Positions 1-9,731 are shown, counted from the first letter of the stretch. The stretch is 64,000 nt of DNA from Bacteroides sp. 224 (GCF_010500995.1 NZ_QVMK01000002.1:129429-193428), one strand, 5' to 3'. Program-made: numbers and translations. The notes: generated by a model not told the origin, from the sequence alone.

Positions 1-119
1 CGTTTCTTCTGCTTATCATCAATCCGACGATTCACCTTCCGCAAGGCTTGCTCCACATCCGGAGTAAAATCATCGGATAAATAGTGGGTGATCTGTTCGT
101 ATGGTGTTTCTTCTTTCAT
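1..119 (-). CDS. FecR-type anti-sigma factor, N-terminal fragment (window edge)
   Basis: The ATG lies at 119-117 on the minus strand and the reading frame stays open to the window edge, giving 39 codons that begin MKEETPYEQITHYLSDDF. It starts 31 bases after the stop of an ECF sigma gene on the same strand. That is the usual place for a FecR-type anti-sigma factor in Bacteroidota sigma/anti-sigma pairs controlling SusC/SusD import genes. The visible part is a charged cytoplasmic N-terminus with no membrane segment yet. The family call rests mostly on position, since too little protein is visible for a domain match. Confidence 0.5.
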   Translation of the reverse strand, partial: MKEETPYEQITHYLSDDFTPDVEQALRKVNRRIDDKQKK

Positions 120-150
120 AATCTTATGACAGTTCTCAAATAGATATCCC

Positions 151-720
151 CTAAAAAAACAGATAAAAGAATAAGAGGACTAATAGTTTCTGCAATTTAG
201 GATAAAGATGTTCTCGCAATTTTCGCAGGGCAATGCTCATCTGGTTCTCGACGGTTTTCTCCGATATATTAAGATAAGCGGCTAATTCTTCGTAGGTAAG
301 CCCTTCTTGTTTGCAGAGAATAAAGATCTCCCGGCATTTCTCGGGCAATTCTTTCACGCCGGTTTGTATTAGTTCCGATATTTCGGCATCAGACATTGTC
401 TCGCTATCTTCGCAAGTGTTTATCTGTGATGAATACTCCTCTAAATGATGTTGTTCGGTTTGCTTCTTTTGAATAGCGTTTAATGTATAATTGCGGGAAG
501 ATTTATATAAATAGGCTTTCACAGAAGTGTTTATATGCAACGTTGGGGCCTTCTCCCATAAACCGACGAACATATCTTGCACACATTCTTCTGCCTCTTC
601 CCGAGAAAGGCAAATAATATAGGAGAAGCGACATAAAGACACATAATACCTGCGGAAAAGTGTATCGAAGGCGGCTCTGTTCTGTTGTTTTATCTCGTTA
701 AATAATTCTATATCGTCCAA
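151..720 (-). CDS. ECF RNA polymerase sigma-70 factor (FecI-like)
   Basis: This 189-residue protein has the two-domain layout of extracytoplasmic-function sigma factors. Region 2 is near residues 15-80 (FDTLFRRYYVSLCRFSY, then EEAEECVQDMFVGLWEK). Region 4 is near residues 115-170 (LPEKCREIFILCKQEGLTYEELAAYL, a helix-turn-helix, then TVENQMSIALRKLREHL). The strongly hydrophobic tail LLVLLFFYLFF is common in Bacteroidota FecI-type factors. The reading frame opens with TTG at 720; an in-frame stop lies five codons upstream and no ATG intervenes, so a TTG start is likely. It precedes a probable anti-sigma gene by 31 bases, which suggests control by substrate-signalling through an outer-membrane transporter that lies beyond the window. 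Confidence 0.88.
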   Translation of the reverse strand: MDDIELFNEIKQQNRAAFDTLFRRYYVSLCRFSYIICLSREEAEECVQDMFVGLWEKAPTLHINTSVKAYLYKSSRNYTLNAIQKKQTEQHHLEEYSSQINTCEDSETMSDAEISELIQTGVKELPEKCREIFILCKQEGLTYEELAAYLNISEKTVENQMSIALRKLREHLYPKLQKLLVLLFFYLFF

Positions 721-838
721 ACTACAAAGGTTTCAATGATTTGTTTATGTAATCCGGCCGCTAAGATAATTATTAATTAGAAACTCCACCGCCGTTAGCA
801 GGTGTATTCTTATCACAATGAGGAATGGAGGGGGTATT

Positions 839-1087
839 TTAAGCTATTTCCAATGTTTGGAACAAGCGTTTTTTAAGTTCTTCGTTTTCTTCGGTTGGGA
901 GCATATATGTTTCATCTTCCCCAAGTAGAATAGCTTTGGCAATCTCTGCCTCTTTTGCCAATGCAGAATATTCCTTCAAAAGATTCTCCCACTGACTGGC
1001 AGCTTCTGAAGGAATATTCAAAGCATAGCAAATAAATTCATTATCCTTTAGTAGATCTTCTACCCTATAATTTACCCTGTAATTCAC
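839..1087 (-). CDS. Stand-alone FecR N-terminal-like domain, putative soluble anti-sigma factor
   Basis: This 82-residue protein lies 65 bases downstream of an ECF sigma gene on the same strand. Its pattern VEDLLKDNEFICYAL, then W-x2-LL, then AKEAEIAKAILLG and LPTEENEELKKRLFQTL resembles the cytoplasmic N-terminal domain of FecR-type anti-sigma factors of Bacteroidota (typically V/I-E-D-F-x2-D-x2-FI-x-W ... W-x3-L ... A-x2-IL). Usual family members are about 300-400 residues, with a membrane helix and a periplasmic FecR domain. Here the frame stops with TAA right after the N-terminal domain, and the 118 bases to the next gene encode no membrane helix. The start is GTG; no in-frame ATG precedes it before a stop. 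It could be a soluble anti-sigma factor or a decayed remnant. Confidence 0.62.
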   Translation of the reverse strand: MNYRVNYRVEDLLKDNEFICYALNIPSEAASQWENLLKEYSALAKEAEIAKAILLGEDETYMLPTEENEELKKRLFQTLEIA

Positions 1088-1152
1088 GCTATTGATACAT
1101 TGTTATATCATATAGACGCACCTATTTTCTGTTTGTACTCAACTAATATTTA

Positions 1153-1758
1153 TTATTTTGCAATACTACGAAGTTTTACCAATCCGCGATGCATCAAATT
1201 TCTTACCGACTGGTAATTCATACTCATAATTTCGCAAATATCTTCGTATTTTCTTTCTTCTATATAATAAAGCGTCAGTGCTTCGCGCTGGCGGGGAGAG
1301 AGTTGCCCCATCAAATGCTTTATCATGCGTCCTTCCACACGTTCTTGCTCTGCTTTCAGATATTTTTTTTCAATATCATCAGTAGCAACAGGATCAACAT
1401 CTTCAATAGCGGCAGTCGACATATTAATACGTTTACGTACCTCATCACAGATTTTATTCTTTAAAGAAATAAAGATGTATGATTTAAAGTTCTCGATAGA
1501 ACCAAGATCACCTCTCCTTGTGTATACCTTTACAAATACATCATGTATACAATCTTTCAGTAATTCTTTATCATTAGTAAGCCTATACCCGTAGTTATAT
1601 AATACATTTATATATAAATCATACAAGCGGGAAAAAGCCATGGGATCACCAGCTTGAAATGCATTTAGTAACTGAGTGGTAAGGTCAGCCCTCTCATCTA
1701 CATTGGATTGAATTGCTCTTGTCGACTCCATTATCACTTGATTTATTGGGTTTTCCAT
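1153..1758 (-). CDS. ECF RNA polymerase sigma-70 factor
   Basis: This 201-residue protein has sigma region 2 at about residues 40-105 (FSRLYDLYINVLYNYGYRL, CIHDVFVKVY) and region 4 at about 140-200 (LMGQLSPRQREALTLYYIEE, then YEDICEIMSMNYQSVRNLMH). It lacks the hydrophobic tail of the neighbouring sigma factor. A second in-frame Met is residue 10 (position 1731). A TAACTTTG sequence, a good Bacteroides minus-7 element, occupies 1773-1766 only a few bases before the first ATG, so Met10 may be the real start. The gene is followed by the small FecR-N-like gene, which is the probable partner. Targets are not visible in the window. Confidence 0.86.
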   Translation of the reverse strand: MENPINQVIMESTRAIQSNVDERADLTTQLLNAFQAGDPMAFSRLYDLYINVLYNYGYRLTNDKELLKDCIHDVFVKVYTRRGDLGSIENFKSYIFISLKNKICDEVRKRINMSTAAIEDVDPVATDDIEKKYLKAEQERVEGRMIKHLMGQLSPRQREALTLYYIEERKYEDICEIMSMNYQSVRNLMHRGLVKLRSIAK

Positions 1759-1913
1759 GATAATGCAAAGTTAAGAGGAGTGCCTGTCGGCGGCTGGGAA
1801 AATTTGATTGCAGGACAGAAAAAATCAGTACTATGTTGAAGAACAGCTTTTTACCAGAAATTACCAGTTTCAAATTAAAAAGCTGTTCTAAATATTAAGC
1901 TTAACTTTTAGGG

Positions 1914-4900
1914 TTATTTTTTATAGAACCAGTACACGCCTACCTTTCCTTTAGGTGCTTCGAAGGTATACTTTCCATTGATTTTCAACGATTTATAAAC
2001 TTCTTCCATTTGTCCGGAAGATGGATTTATGTACATTACAGTGTAACGACCATCGGCTAAAGAAATGGGAGTTGAAGTTTCCGAATAGGAATAAATGACA
2101 CACCCAATATCAGATTTTACCAGTTTCTTATACCCTTCGCCACCTGTTTCTTCTACTTCCATTTGTGCCACATCAGTCAAAAAATGCAAGTCATCCACAC
2201 GAAGCACCGGACAAGAACCTCCTGCCATTAAAACCGCCCATGCCATAGCCGGATAATTCTGTGCATAATAGGTTACTGCTTTTTCCGGGTATTTAGAACG
2301 ATATTCGCTTACTGCTTTATAGGCTTCTTCGAATGTTACTTTGCCTACCTTCATTTTACGGGCGTGCTGACGAGGAGCCAGATTCTTACCACCCTCGGGT
2401 GCATATACCGTACCATCATTTTTATAATGCCAGTAACGTATATCAATAATGTCTACTACTGCTGCGCGTTTGGGATCGCTCAAAATAGCATCCTGTACAT
2501 CCTTCGTTGCACTTAGTGCTACCTTTGCCTGTTTGCCTGTTTCCGCCTCCCATTCTGCAATTACATCCAACCAAAATTCCGTAAAGTGTAGAGGTCCTGT
2601 ATACTCCTCGCTGATTAATTGAACTACATTCTCATTATCGGCAAAGTTGTCAAGACATTGGCGGATATAATCTTTATGCAGCTTACGACGCACGGGATGC
2701 GTTATATCATAAAACATTTCGGCTACAAAGATTCGTTTATCTCCTGCAAAATGTACCGGTTCGGGAAAGTCCGTATCATTCACATTATTAGCTGTACGCC
2801 AGGGAGAATCTACCCAATGAGCACCGGCCTCCAAAATATTATGTTGAAAGTAATTCTCGTGAAAAAGCAACAATCCATCTTTTGCACCTTTATCCGCAAA
2901 CTCTTTTAAGCGTGACCAGTACCAGGCATTCGGGCGGGTCAGGTCATATTTGCTGAGTCCTTCCCACGCCATTTTCTCGCTGTTGGTGCGGGCAAATGGT
3001 TGTTCATAAAAGGGTCCCCAGACATCACCATCACGGCGACGGATACGTTCGTGGTCATCGCGGCGACGATCATACCATAGGCCATAATTGTGATCTATAA
3101 CCCGAATCTTTCGTTTGTTCATATAGGCAATCACCGAATCAATTCTGTCTGTTAATCCTTGCCCTTCTCTTCCGGGTACAAAACGGGTGATATGAGGACC
3201 TGCTTTCTGTATACTTTGCGTACGCAGTTTACCACTCCACCAAGGCACTTCCAGTTTACCTCCTGTTAATAAAGCGCCATCCATGGTAAGTCGTCCGTTT
3301 ATAATTTGAATAGACTTAGATGGCTTATCGGACGCTGGGGTCTTCTTCCATTTACTATCATCAATGGATTTTAGTTTGGCTGGGATATCCACCACAAGTT
3401 CAGATTGATTAATCCATGCTTCCAGCGTTAATTTAGGTTTCTTTGCTTCTTGCGCCAAGTGCATAGCCGTTTCAATATCGGGGCTACTGGATGCATTGGT
3501 ATTCATCGGTAATATACGTGCACGGTCGGATACATCTTTTCCAAGGCGTTCTTTCAGTTGGGCATAGAAAAAGCTACGAGGCTGTACATGATTGTTTGAT
3601 TCTGCCCAATCGCCATCACCCGAGAACTGTGCCCAACAGCCGTAAGCCCTGTTTGCGGCATCTGCTGCCGGAGAGTAACATTCTATTTCAGCAGCCGTAC
3701 ATTGCCAGAATAAGCTATTGGCGGTATTCCATCCGGCTCCGTTTTTACCTTGCCACAGATTCTTAAAGCTAAGATTATGACCATCAATATTCACCACATC
3801 AAATAAAACACCACAAGCCCAGGAGTCAATAGAGCCACTAAAGCTAAAAGATTCTTTAGATTCGCACTGTACAAAAGCATTCGGACCGGCAGCGCAGTAG
3901 CCTACTGCGAAATCATGAATCCCATATTCTGAGTAGCAACGTTGAAAGAGGTTTTGCTGTCCATAAGTTAAGAATGTACTTCTGCGCATTCCTCCTATTT
4001 CTGATACCGGAGCCAAAGAAATACAGTCTTCTACTGTTACTTTGGATGCAGTAGGTTGAAGCACAACAGCACTTCCGGCAAAATGCTTAAAGTTGACTTT
4101 CTGCACAAAGCAATTCTCGGCATTTTCTACGGAAATACCTGTCCAGCAGTGATCTTCATCCTTGGGGTAGTTCTTATCATAATCTGACAGAAGCGTTATA
4201 TTGCTGATTCCAGAGTTGTTGATACGTCCATTCCATTGGTAAGTCACTAATTGTCCACCGCCATAATTGACATCTAAAGCTACTGTTATTGGAGCATCAA
4301 ATTCAACTTGATTGCCTGTAACTTGTGTCACAGTTCTATCCCAATGGAGATCCATCTCACCGGGTTTCCAGCCTAAGGCGCCGATGCCTCCTCCAAAAAC
4401 ATCACACCCCAAAGAGGCAATCCATTCTTTTGTGGAAGGACGAATAATGAATATACGGGAACCTTCATGAATCTTTCCGTTTGTAGCTGCCAACCGTACA
4501 TGAGTACTATTTACCGGAATATATGATTCTGCAATCACTAATGTATCAAGCATCTTTATATCCGACTTACCTTCTATACGAAGGAGCGCTCCTCTGTCTA
4601 CTCCTTTCTTTAATAGGATGGTTTGTTCTTTATTTATGCCTTGCAATACAACGCCGGAGGCTGCTATGTGTAACCCTTCACTTAATTCAAATACTCCTTT
4701 ATCCAGAAGTACAGTTCCTCGGAAGCCCTCTTTATTTAACGGAAGAGAAGATACATAGTCAATAGCTTGTTGTATCCGGGCAGAGTTATCTCCCTCTTTA
4801 GGAGATACCAAGACAGCAGCAAGAACGGCCGGGATATCTTGGTTTGAACTTTTATATCCACAAGTTGAAAAATCAAGAATACGGTTTCCTTTGGCATCAG

Positions 4901-5024
4901 GTAAATAAACAAGCCGATCCCTTTCTACTTTTAAAGGAAAGGTTTGCGCAGTAACCCGCGCAAACCCCGTACATATTACTAACCATAGTAAAACAATACT
5001 CCTAAATAAAGGTATTTTTTTCAT
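1914..5024 (-). CDS. Secreted beta-helix protein with C-terminal DUF6298-like domain, putative pectin-active enzyme
   Basis: This 1036-residue protein has a signal peptide (IVLLWLVICTGFARVTAQ). Residues about 50-500 look like a right-handed parallel beta-helix of the pectin lyase type, with short turns such as ENAENCFVQKVNFKHFAGSA. From about 590 a second domain follows, beginning IQIINGRLTMDG and continuing IRVIDHNYGLWYDRRRDDHE, LLLFHENYFQHNILE and QLISEEYTGPLHFTEFW. It resembles the uncharacterised domain I remember as DUF6298 and may be a TIM-like barrel; the acidic residues in these motifs are candidate catalytic groups. The gene lies 303 bases downstream of the hybrid regulator gene, separated by a palindromic repeat. 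A role on pectin is inferred from the neighbourhood; no activity can be assigned. Confidence 0.68.
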   Translation of the reverse strand: MKKIPLFRSIVLLWLVICTGFARVTAQTFPLKVERDRLVYLPDAKGNRILDFSTCGYKSSNQDIPAVLAAVLVSPKEGDNSARIQQAIDYVSSLPLNKEGFRGTVLLDKGVFELSEGLHIAASGVVLQGINKEQTILLKKGVDRGALLRIEGKSDIKMLDTLVIAESYIPVNSTHVRLAATNGKIHEGSRIFIIRPSTKEWIASLGCDVFGGGIGALGWKPGEMDLHWDRTVTQVTGNQVEFDAPITVALDVNYGGGQLVTYQWNGRINNSGISNITLLSDYDKNYPKDEDHCWTGISVENAENCFVQKVNFKHFAGSAVVLQPTASKVTVEDCISLAPVSEIGGMRRSTFLTYGQQNLFQRCYSEYGIHDFAVGYCAAGPNAFVQCESKESFSFSGSIDSWACGVLFDVVNIDGHNLSFKNLWQGKNGAGWNTANSLFWQCTAAEIECYSPAADAANRAYGCWAQFSGDGDWAESNNHVQPRSFFYAQLKERLGKDVSDRARILPMNTNASSSPDIETAMHLAQEAKKPKLTLEAWINQSELVVDIPAKLKSIDDSKWKKTPASDKPSKSIQIINGRLTMDGALLTGGKLEVPWWSGKLRTQSIQKAGPHITRFVPGREGQGLTDRIDSVIAYMNKRKIRVIDHNYGLWYDRRRDDHERIRRRDGDVWGPFYEQPFARTNSEKMAWEGLSKYDLTRPNAWYWSRLKEFADKGAKDGLLLFHENYFQHNILEAGAHWVDSPWRTANNVNDTDFPEPVHFAGDKRIFVAEMFYDITHPVRRKLHKDYIRQCLDNFADNENVVQLISEEYTGPLHFTEFWLDVIAEWEAETGKQAKVALSATKDVQDAILSDPKRAAVVDIIDIRYWHYKNDGTVYAPEGGKNLAPRQHARKMKVGKVTFEEAYKAVSEYRSKYPEKAVTYYAQNYPAMAWAVLMAGGSCPVLRVDDLHFLTDVAQMEVEETGGEGYKKLVKSDIGCVIYSYSETSTPISLADGRYTVMYINPSSGQMEEVYKSLKINGKYTFEAPKGKVGVYWFYKK

Positions 5025-5077
5025 TATATTATCAATTGCTTTAGTATGTATTCAAAATTAATTCATCTATTTAATTA

Positions 5078-5283
5078 AACTGCAAGCATTTACCCCGACA
5101 GGGGTAATATGTGCATAACCCTGGGTGAGCGAAGCGTAACCCAGGGTAGATAGCTTCTCTTTTCCTCTGAACCCCGAAGTGGGTTCAACCCTTTCAGGTT
5201 GAGTCTGTGTGTAGTGACTTGCCAGCCCCGGGCTGCGCTTCGCTGACCCGGGGTTATGCACATCTCACCCCTCTCGGGGTGAT
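5078..5283. repeat. Composite palindromic intergenic repeat, long form
   Basis: The 303-base gap between the beta-helix gene and the regulator gene is filled by nested inverted repeats. The outer part is TTTACCCCGACAGGGGTAA and, at the far end, CACCCCTCTCGGGGTGA. Inside are AACCCTGGGT/ACCCAGGGT and CCCCGGG/CCCGGGG hairpins sharing GCGAAGCG/CGCTTCGC, and TATGTGCATAACCC mirrored as GGGTTATGCACAT. A shorter version of the same element lies near 42600-42660 in opposite orientation. Short reading frames across it are by-products of the palindromes. Confidence 0.8.
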
Positions 5284-5327
5284 TCATTGATAATGACGAT
5301 TGAAATCCGATATTGTAATCGAAAAAG

Positions 5328-8300
5328 TTACCCTTTTCTCCATTCATTGATATATTCCCTCGGAGTTTGATTGTATTTCTTTCTGAAACACTTGCTGTAG
5401 TAGCCGGAATCTTTAAAGCCAACTGCATAAGCTACTTCGGAAATACTCATATCGGTATTTTTTAGTAGTTCCACAGATTTATTTAAACGGACTTCTTTCA
5501 CCAAATCCACAGGAGCAAGTCCGGTAAGGCTTTTCAGTTTCTTGAAGAATGCTGAGCGACTTAAACCTATATTGGAGGCAATGGCATCTATATTAAAGTC
5601 GCAGTTGTCCATGTTTTCTTCAATCACCTTATGAATTTTCTCAAGCAGTTGCACATCTTTCTTTACCAGATATTGCTCGTAGTTATCCGTCTCCGGGTTT
5701 TCTTGTTGCTGCCATACCCTTTCGCGGAAGAGTTTTCGTTCACGCAATAACTGATCTACACGAGCTATCAGATATTCTTTGCTAAACGGTTTTGTTATAT
5801 AGGCATTGGCTCCCTGACTAATGGCATTGGTTTTAGCCTCATCATCATTTTTAGCTGTCAGGATAATAACCGGAATATGACTAATCTGGAAGTCTTTACG
5901 AATCAGACGAAGCATTTCCAGTCCATCCATCTCGGGCATCATTTGGTCGGTCACTACAATATCGGGATGGTAAAGGTGTACTTTCTTAAGCCCTTCTACT
6001 CCATTATTGGCGGTATATACGTTGAATTTGTCTTCCAATTGTAGTTTAATAAGGCTGGCCAAATCTCTGTTATCTTCTACCAATAGTAAAGTGGGTAAAG
6101 CTGCATTTGCCGGCTCATCAGTGTCTATATTATCTTCGGAAGCTATATCCATATTCTGCAATTCTTCGTCGGTGGCTTTATCATTATCACTCATGTAGAA
6201 GTCGACTTCCGATGGCTTATAATACTCTTTACCTATATTCAATTCAATGGTAAATACAGATCCTTTTTGCTGCTGACTTTCTACTTTGATAGAACCATGA
6301 TGCAAATGCATAATCTCTTTAGAAAGCGCCAACCCGATGCCGGTTCCCTGATAATAAGTTCCCCGAGAATTTTCTCCTTGAGAGAAGCGCTCAAATATCT
6401 CGTCCAACTTACTTTGCTCAATGCCTACGCCGGAATCTTCTACCCGGATATAACAATTCTTACCATCATTGGTAATGCCTGTACTCACAAAAATACTTCC
6501 TCCGGCCGATGTAAACTTAAAAGCATTGGAGATTACATTCCTCACCACAATACCCAGCCTTTCCTTGTCGGCCCAAATCATAATGGGTTCATCGGTAAGG
6601 TGGAACGAATAATTAATTTCATTCTCCTCGGCCAATATCCGGAACTCCTTATGGAAAGAGTTCATCATAACATTCAGGTTCATCTGAGACACATGCAGAC
6701 GCATCTTTCCGTTTTGTATCTTACGGAAATCAAGAATCTGGTTCACCAGTTGTAGCATTTGGTCTGTATTCTTTTCCATTAGTTCCACATACTGCTTACC
6801 TTTGGAAGACAATCTTTCCTTTTCTTTTAATTCTTGAATAGGACCTTTGATCAGCGTAAGCGGTGTACGCAGTTCATGAGAAATATTTGTAAAGAACTTT
6901 ATTTTGAGTTCGGATAACTTCTGTTCAATATAGATATCATTCTTCATCTTCATCAGCAGCAGGGCTACCCGAATGCCAAAGAATAGAAATATAGCTCCCA
7001 AAATAACATAAATGGTATAGGCCCACCAACTCCTCCACCAAGGTGGAAGAATGGTAATATGCAAGGTCTTCTCAGAAACGGTGTCGGGAGTAGCTTCATC
7101 TACGCTTTGCACACGAAACAAGTATTTTCCGGGAGGTACATTTGTATAAGAAGCTATCCGGCTCTTACCACTAAAGTGCCATTCTCTCTCGTAACCCTCT
7201 AAAATATAGGTATAAGATATTCTGTTAGGATTTACATAATTCAATGCTGCAAACTCCAATGCAAACATAGACTGATCATATTTTAATGTAATCTCCTCTG
7301 CGTATTTAATGGATTCTGTAATGATAGGATGGTCTTTAAAATTCCACAGTTCTTTATTCGATATCTTAAAGTCGACAATATAAGTCTGGAAGTTAGAATT
7401 AAAAGATTCTAATTTATCCGGATTAAAGATTAATACGCCTTCTCTACACCCCAACCATAAATCGTTGTTTAGTGTTCGCAGAGCAGAGCCTTCTTCCATT
7501 TTCACATTCAGGAAACCATCGTATTTATCGTAATTACGGAAGTGCTCTGTTTGTTTATTGAAACGAGACAAGCCGCTTTCGGTAGCCAACCAAAGATTTT
7601 GCTTATCATCCTCTACAATAGAAACGATTACATCTGTATTCAATCCTTCTCGCATACCATACGTTTTAAAGATAGGCCGACGCAATTCATGGTCATACTT
7701 AATGAGTTTATTAAGTCCTCCCCCAAACACACTCACCCAGATTTGAGAATCGGCATCTTTGTAAAGCACGTAAATATCATTATCGGCAATATTGGAGCTT
7801 GCGCTTTCTTCGCGGTATGTTTCGAATACAATTTCTTCGGGAGCATTGAAATTTCCATCGAAAGACATCAATCCGTCGGTAGTACCCACCCAGATACGTC
7901 CATCGGCATCTTCGGTTATATTACGAACTTCTAAATAGAGTCCGTAAGGCGGATAATGTTTAAAACCATTGTATTTGTTTTTAAAAGTAATCTCTCCACC
8001 TTCTTCCCAAACTAAGTTGAGTCCTCCCCCCATTAGCCCAGCCCAGATACGCCCTTTGCTGTCTTGGTATGTAAAATAAGCATCGTTATGGTTGATAGAA
8101 GAAAGCACATTCGCATCATTCGTGAAACGAGTAAAGCGGAAACCCGCAGGAGAAAGAATATCCGGTTGAGCTTTCACCAACCCATTCCCTTTAGTTGAGA
8201 ACCAAAGATTTCCTTTATCGTCTTCCATGATATGATATACATTCCCAATAAAGGAGTTTCCTTCGGAGAAAACTTGTTTCAACTGCCCGTTTGCATTTAA

Positions 8301-9731
8301 CCTGTATAGGTCTGCCCACCGGGTACCAATCCATACATCTCCATTCTTTGCCTGAAACAAGGCTCTCACTCCCTTGTTCGAAACATCCAGATTAGAATGT
8401 CCGGATAGTTTCTGGGGTTCGAACAACTTAAACTGCTTCTTGGGGAAGTTAACCCGGTAAACCCCCATAGCAGTTGAAGCCAACCAAAGTACGCCATCTT
8501 CATCTACCATCTGATCGAAGAAAAGCTGTTCGGGCATTACGTCGGTAAAAGGTTTGAGGGTATTCAGAGAGATCATATTGGCATTCTCCCGATCAAACAT
8601 TAACATTTCGCCGGCAGGAGTTAGAAAGAATAGTCCTTGCTCTCCGGCATCCTGATATTCGAAGGAAACAATACTCAACCCCACATTGAAAGGAAAGCGT
8701 TTAGAGGTTTTATTGAGTGGATCATAATACAATAACGCATTATCATTCTCTACAAACCATATCTTATCATATTTATCGACAAAGGAATGAAGAGCATGTG
8801 TTGTATCAAGGCTTACAGGTAGTTTAGATTGTTGCTTATAGCCAAGGTTATACTCATATACTCCCTGATTTCGAACAGATATATAGGCTACACCGGAAGG
8901 AAGAATTAATATATTCTGTATAGCATTAGTTACACCCGGCAACTCGTATTTATTGACTGAACCGGACTGAATATTGATACTGTAAACTCCTCCGGCTTTA
9001 TCTCCTAACCAAACAAAGTCCGACGTTTCGTAAGCACAGGTAAAGATATCATGTGAGGAAACCGACATCTTGCGACAAATAAAATCGGCAGGTTTTCCTT
9101 GCAGTTCATCGCCTTTCCTACAAGAAAAGATTTGGTAATCTTGCCCAATCCAGCTTATGTATTCCTGCGTCTCAACAAATACATTGTATTTAAGACGAGA
9201 ATCATAAGGGTTGATGTCTCCACTGGCATCATGCAGCAATTTTATTTCTATCTTGCCATCGGGAGCAGCGTATGCACGTAGCAGGTTTTTATCTTTCGTA
9301 AGTAAAAGCACTTCGCCATCGGGCGTGTTTTGAATCTTAATAATCTGAGTATTCCCTGAATAATCTTTCACATCATCATAAACCGCATGAAATCTCTCAT
9401 AGTGTTTATTGAAGATATAAAGCTTTCGGTCGATTGTTTTAATCCAAAGGAATCCGTTTTTATCTTCTACAATGCTCTGTATTTTTCGGGGAGGTATGTC
9501 GGAGTAAAAGCCTTCGCGGTTATTATAGGTTTTAAATTTTGTACCGTCAAAACTACACAGACCGTACCAGGTACCAAACCAAATAAAGCCATCCTCTCCT
9601 TTCAGGGAACAGTTTACGTTGTTATTGGGCAGGCCTTGCTCTACGCCGTAGTGTTCCACAATTATATTGGGGTTGGCATATATTCCAAATGATATAGATA
9701 GAAAGAATAAAAGTAAAAGGTGCTTCTTCAT
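5328..9731 (-). CDS. Hybrid two-component system regulator (HTCS) for the pectin locus
   Basis: This 1467-residue protein fuses a sensor kinase and a response regulator. A signal peptide (LLLLFFLSISFGIYA) is followed by about 850 residues of two-component propeller repeats with recurring GLPNN, GFIWFGTWYGL, GNLWFSTKGNGL and GRIWVGTTDGLM motifs. A Y_Y_Y domain then leads to a membrane helix near residues 900-922. HisKA has NISHELRTPL with the phospho-acceptor His952. The HATPase part has NAFKF and GTGIGLAL. The receiver domain has VVTDQMMPEMDGL with Asp1262. The C-terminal 100 residues are an AraC helix-turn-helix (ISEVAYAVGFKDSGYYSKCF). The family binds an oligosaccharide in the periplasm and activates its PUL; a pectin or RG-II fragment is the likely ligand by context. 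Confidence 0.95.
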   Translation of the reverse strand: MKKHLLLLFFLSISFGIYANPNIIVEHYGVEQGLPNNNVNCSLKGEDGFIWFGTWYGLCSFDGTKFKTYNNREGFYSDIPPRKIQSIVEDKNGFLWIKTIDRKLYIFNKHYERFHAVYDDVKDYSGNTQIIKIQNTPDGEVLLLTKDKNLLRAYAAPDGKIEIKLLHDASGDINPYDSRLKYNVFVETQEYISWIGQDYQIFSCRKGDELQGKPADFICRKMSVSSHDIFTCAYETSDFVWLGDKAGGVYSINIQSGSVNKYELPGVTNAIQNILILPSGVAYISVRNQGVYEYNLGYKQQSKLPVSLDTTHALHSFVDKYDKIWFVENDNALLYYDPLNKTSKRFPFNVGLSIVSFEYQDAGEQGLFFLTPAGEMLMFDRENANMISLNTLKPFTDVMPEQLFFDQMVDEDGVLWLASTAMGVYRVNFPKKQFKLFEPQKLSGHSNLDVSNKGVRALFQAKNGDVWIGTRWADLYRLNANGQLKQVFSEGNSFIGNVYHIMEDDKGNLWFSTKGNGLVKAQPDILSPAGFRFTRFTNDANVLSSINHNDAYFTYQDSKGRIWAGLMGGGLNLVWEEGGEITFKNKYNGFKHYPPYGLYLEVRNITEDADGRIWVGTTDGLMSFDGNFNAPEEIVFETYREESASSNIADNDIYVLYKDADSQIWVSVFGGGLNKLIKYDHELRRPIFKTYGMREGLNTDVIVSIVEDDKQNLWLATESGLSRFNKQTEHFRNYDKYDGFLNVKMEEGSALRTLNNDLWLGCREGVLIFNPDKLESFNSNFQTYIVDFKISNKELWNFKDHPIITESIKYAEEITLKYDQSMFALEFAALNYVNPNRISYTYILEGYEREWHFSGKSRIASYTNVPPGKYLFRVQSVDEATPDTVSEKTLHITILPPWWRSWWAYTIYVILGAIFLFFGIRVALLLMKMKNDIYIEQKLSELKIKFFTNISHELRTPLTLIKGPIQELKEKERLSSKGKQYVELMEKNTDQMLQLVNQILDFRKIQNGKMRLHVSQMNLNVMMNSFHKEFRILAEENEINYSFHLTDEPIMIWADKERLGIVVRNVISNAFKFTSAGGSIFVSTGITNDGKNCYIRVEDSGVGIEQSKLDEIFERFSQGENSRGTYYQGTGIGLALSKEIMHLHHGSIKVESQQQKGSVFTIELNIGKEYYKPSEVDFYMSDNDKATDEELQNMDIASEDNIDTDEPANAALPTLLLVEDNRDLASLIKLQLEDKFNVYTANNGVEGLKKVHLYHPDIVVTDQMMPEMDGLEMLRLIRKDFQISHIPVIILTAKNDDEAKTNAISQGANAYITKPFSKEYLIARVDQLLRERKLFRERVWQQQENPETDNYEQYLVKKDVQLLEKIHKVIEENMDNCDFNIDAIASNIGLSRSAFFKKLKSLTGLAPVDLVKEVRLNKSVELLKNTDMSISEVAYAVGFKDSGYYSKCFRKKYNQTPREYINEWRKG

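Noticed and set aside
5067-5428. Two overlapping minus-strand reading frames of 64 and 112 codons
   Set aside because: They run through the composite palindromic repeat and the end of the regulator gene; the residues follow from the repeat and have no protein-like pattern.
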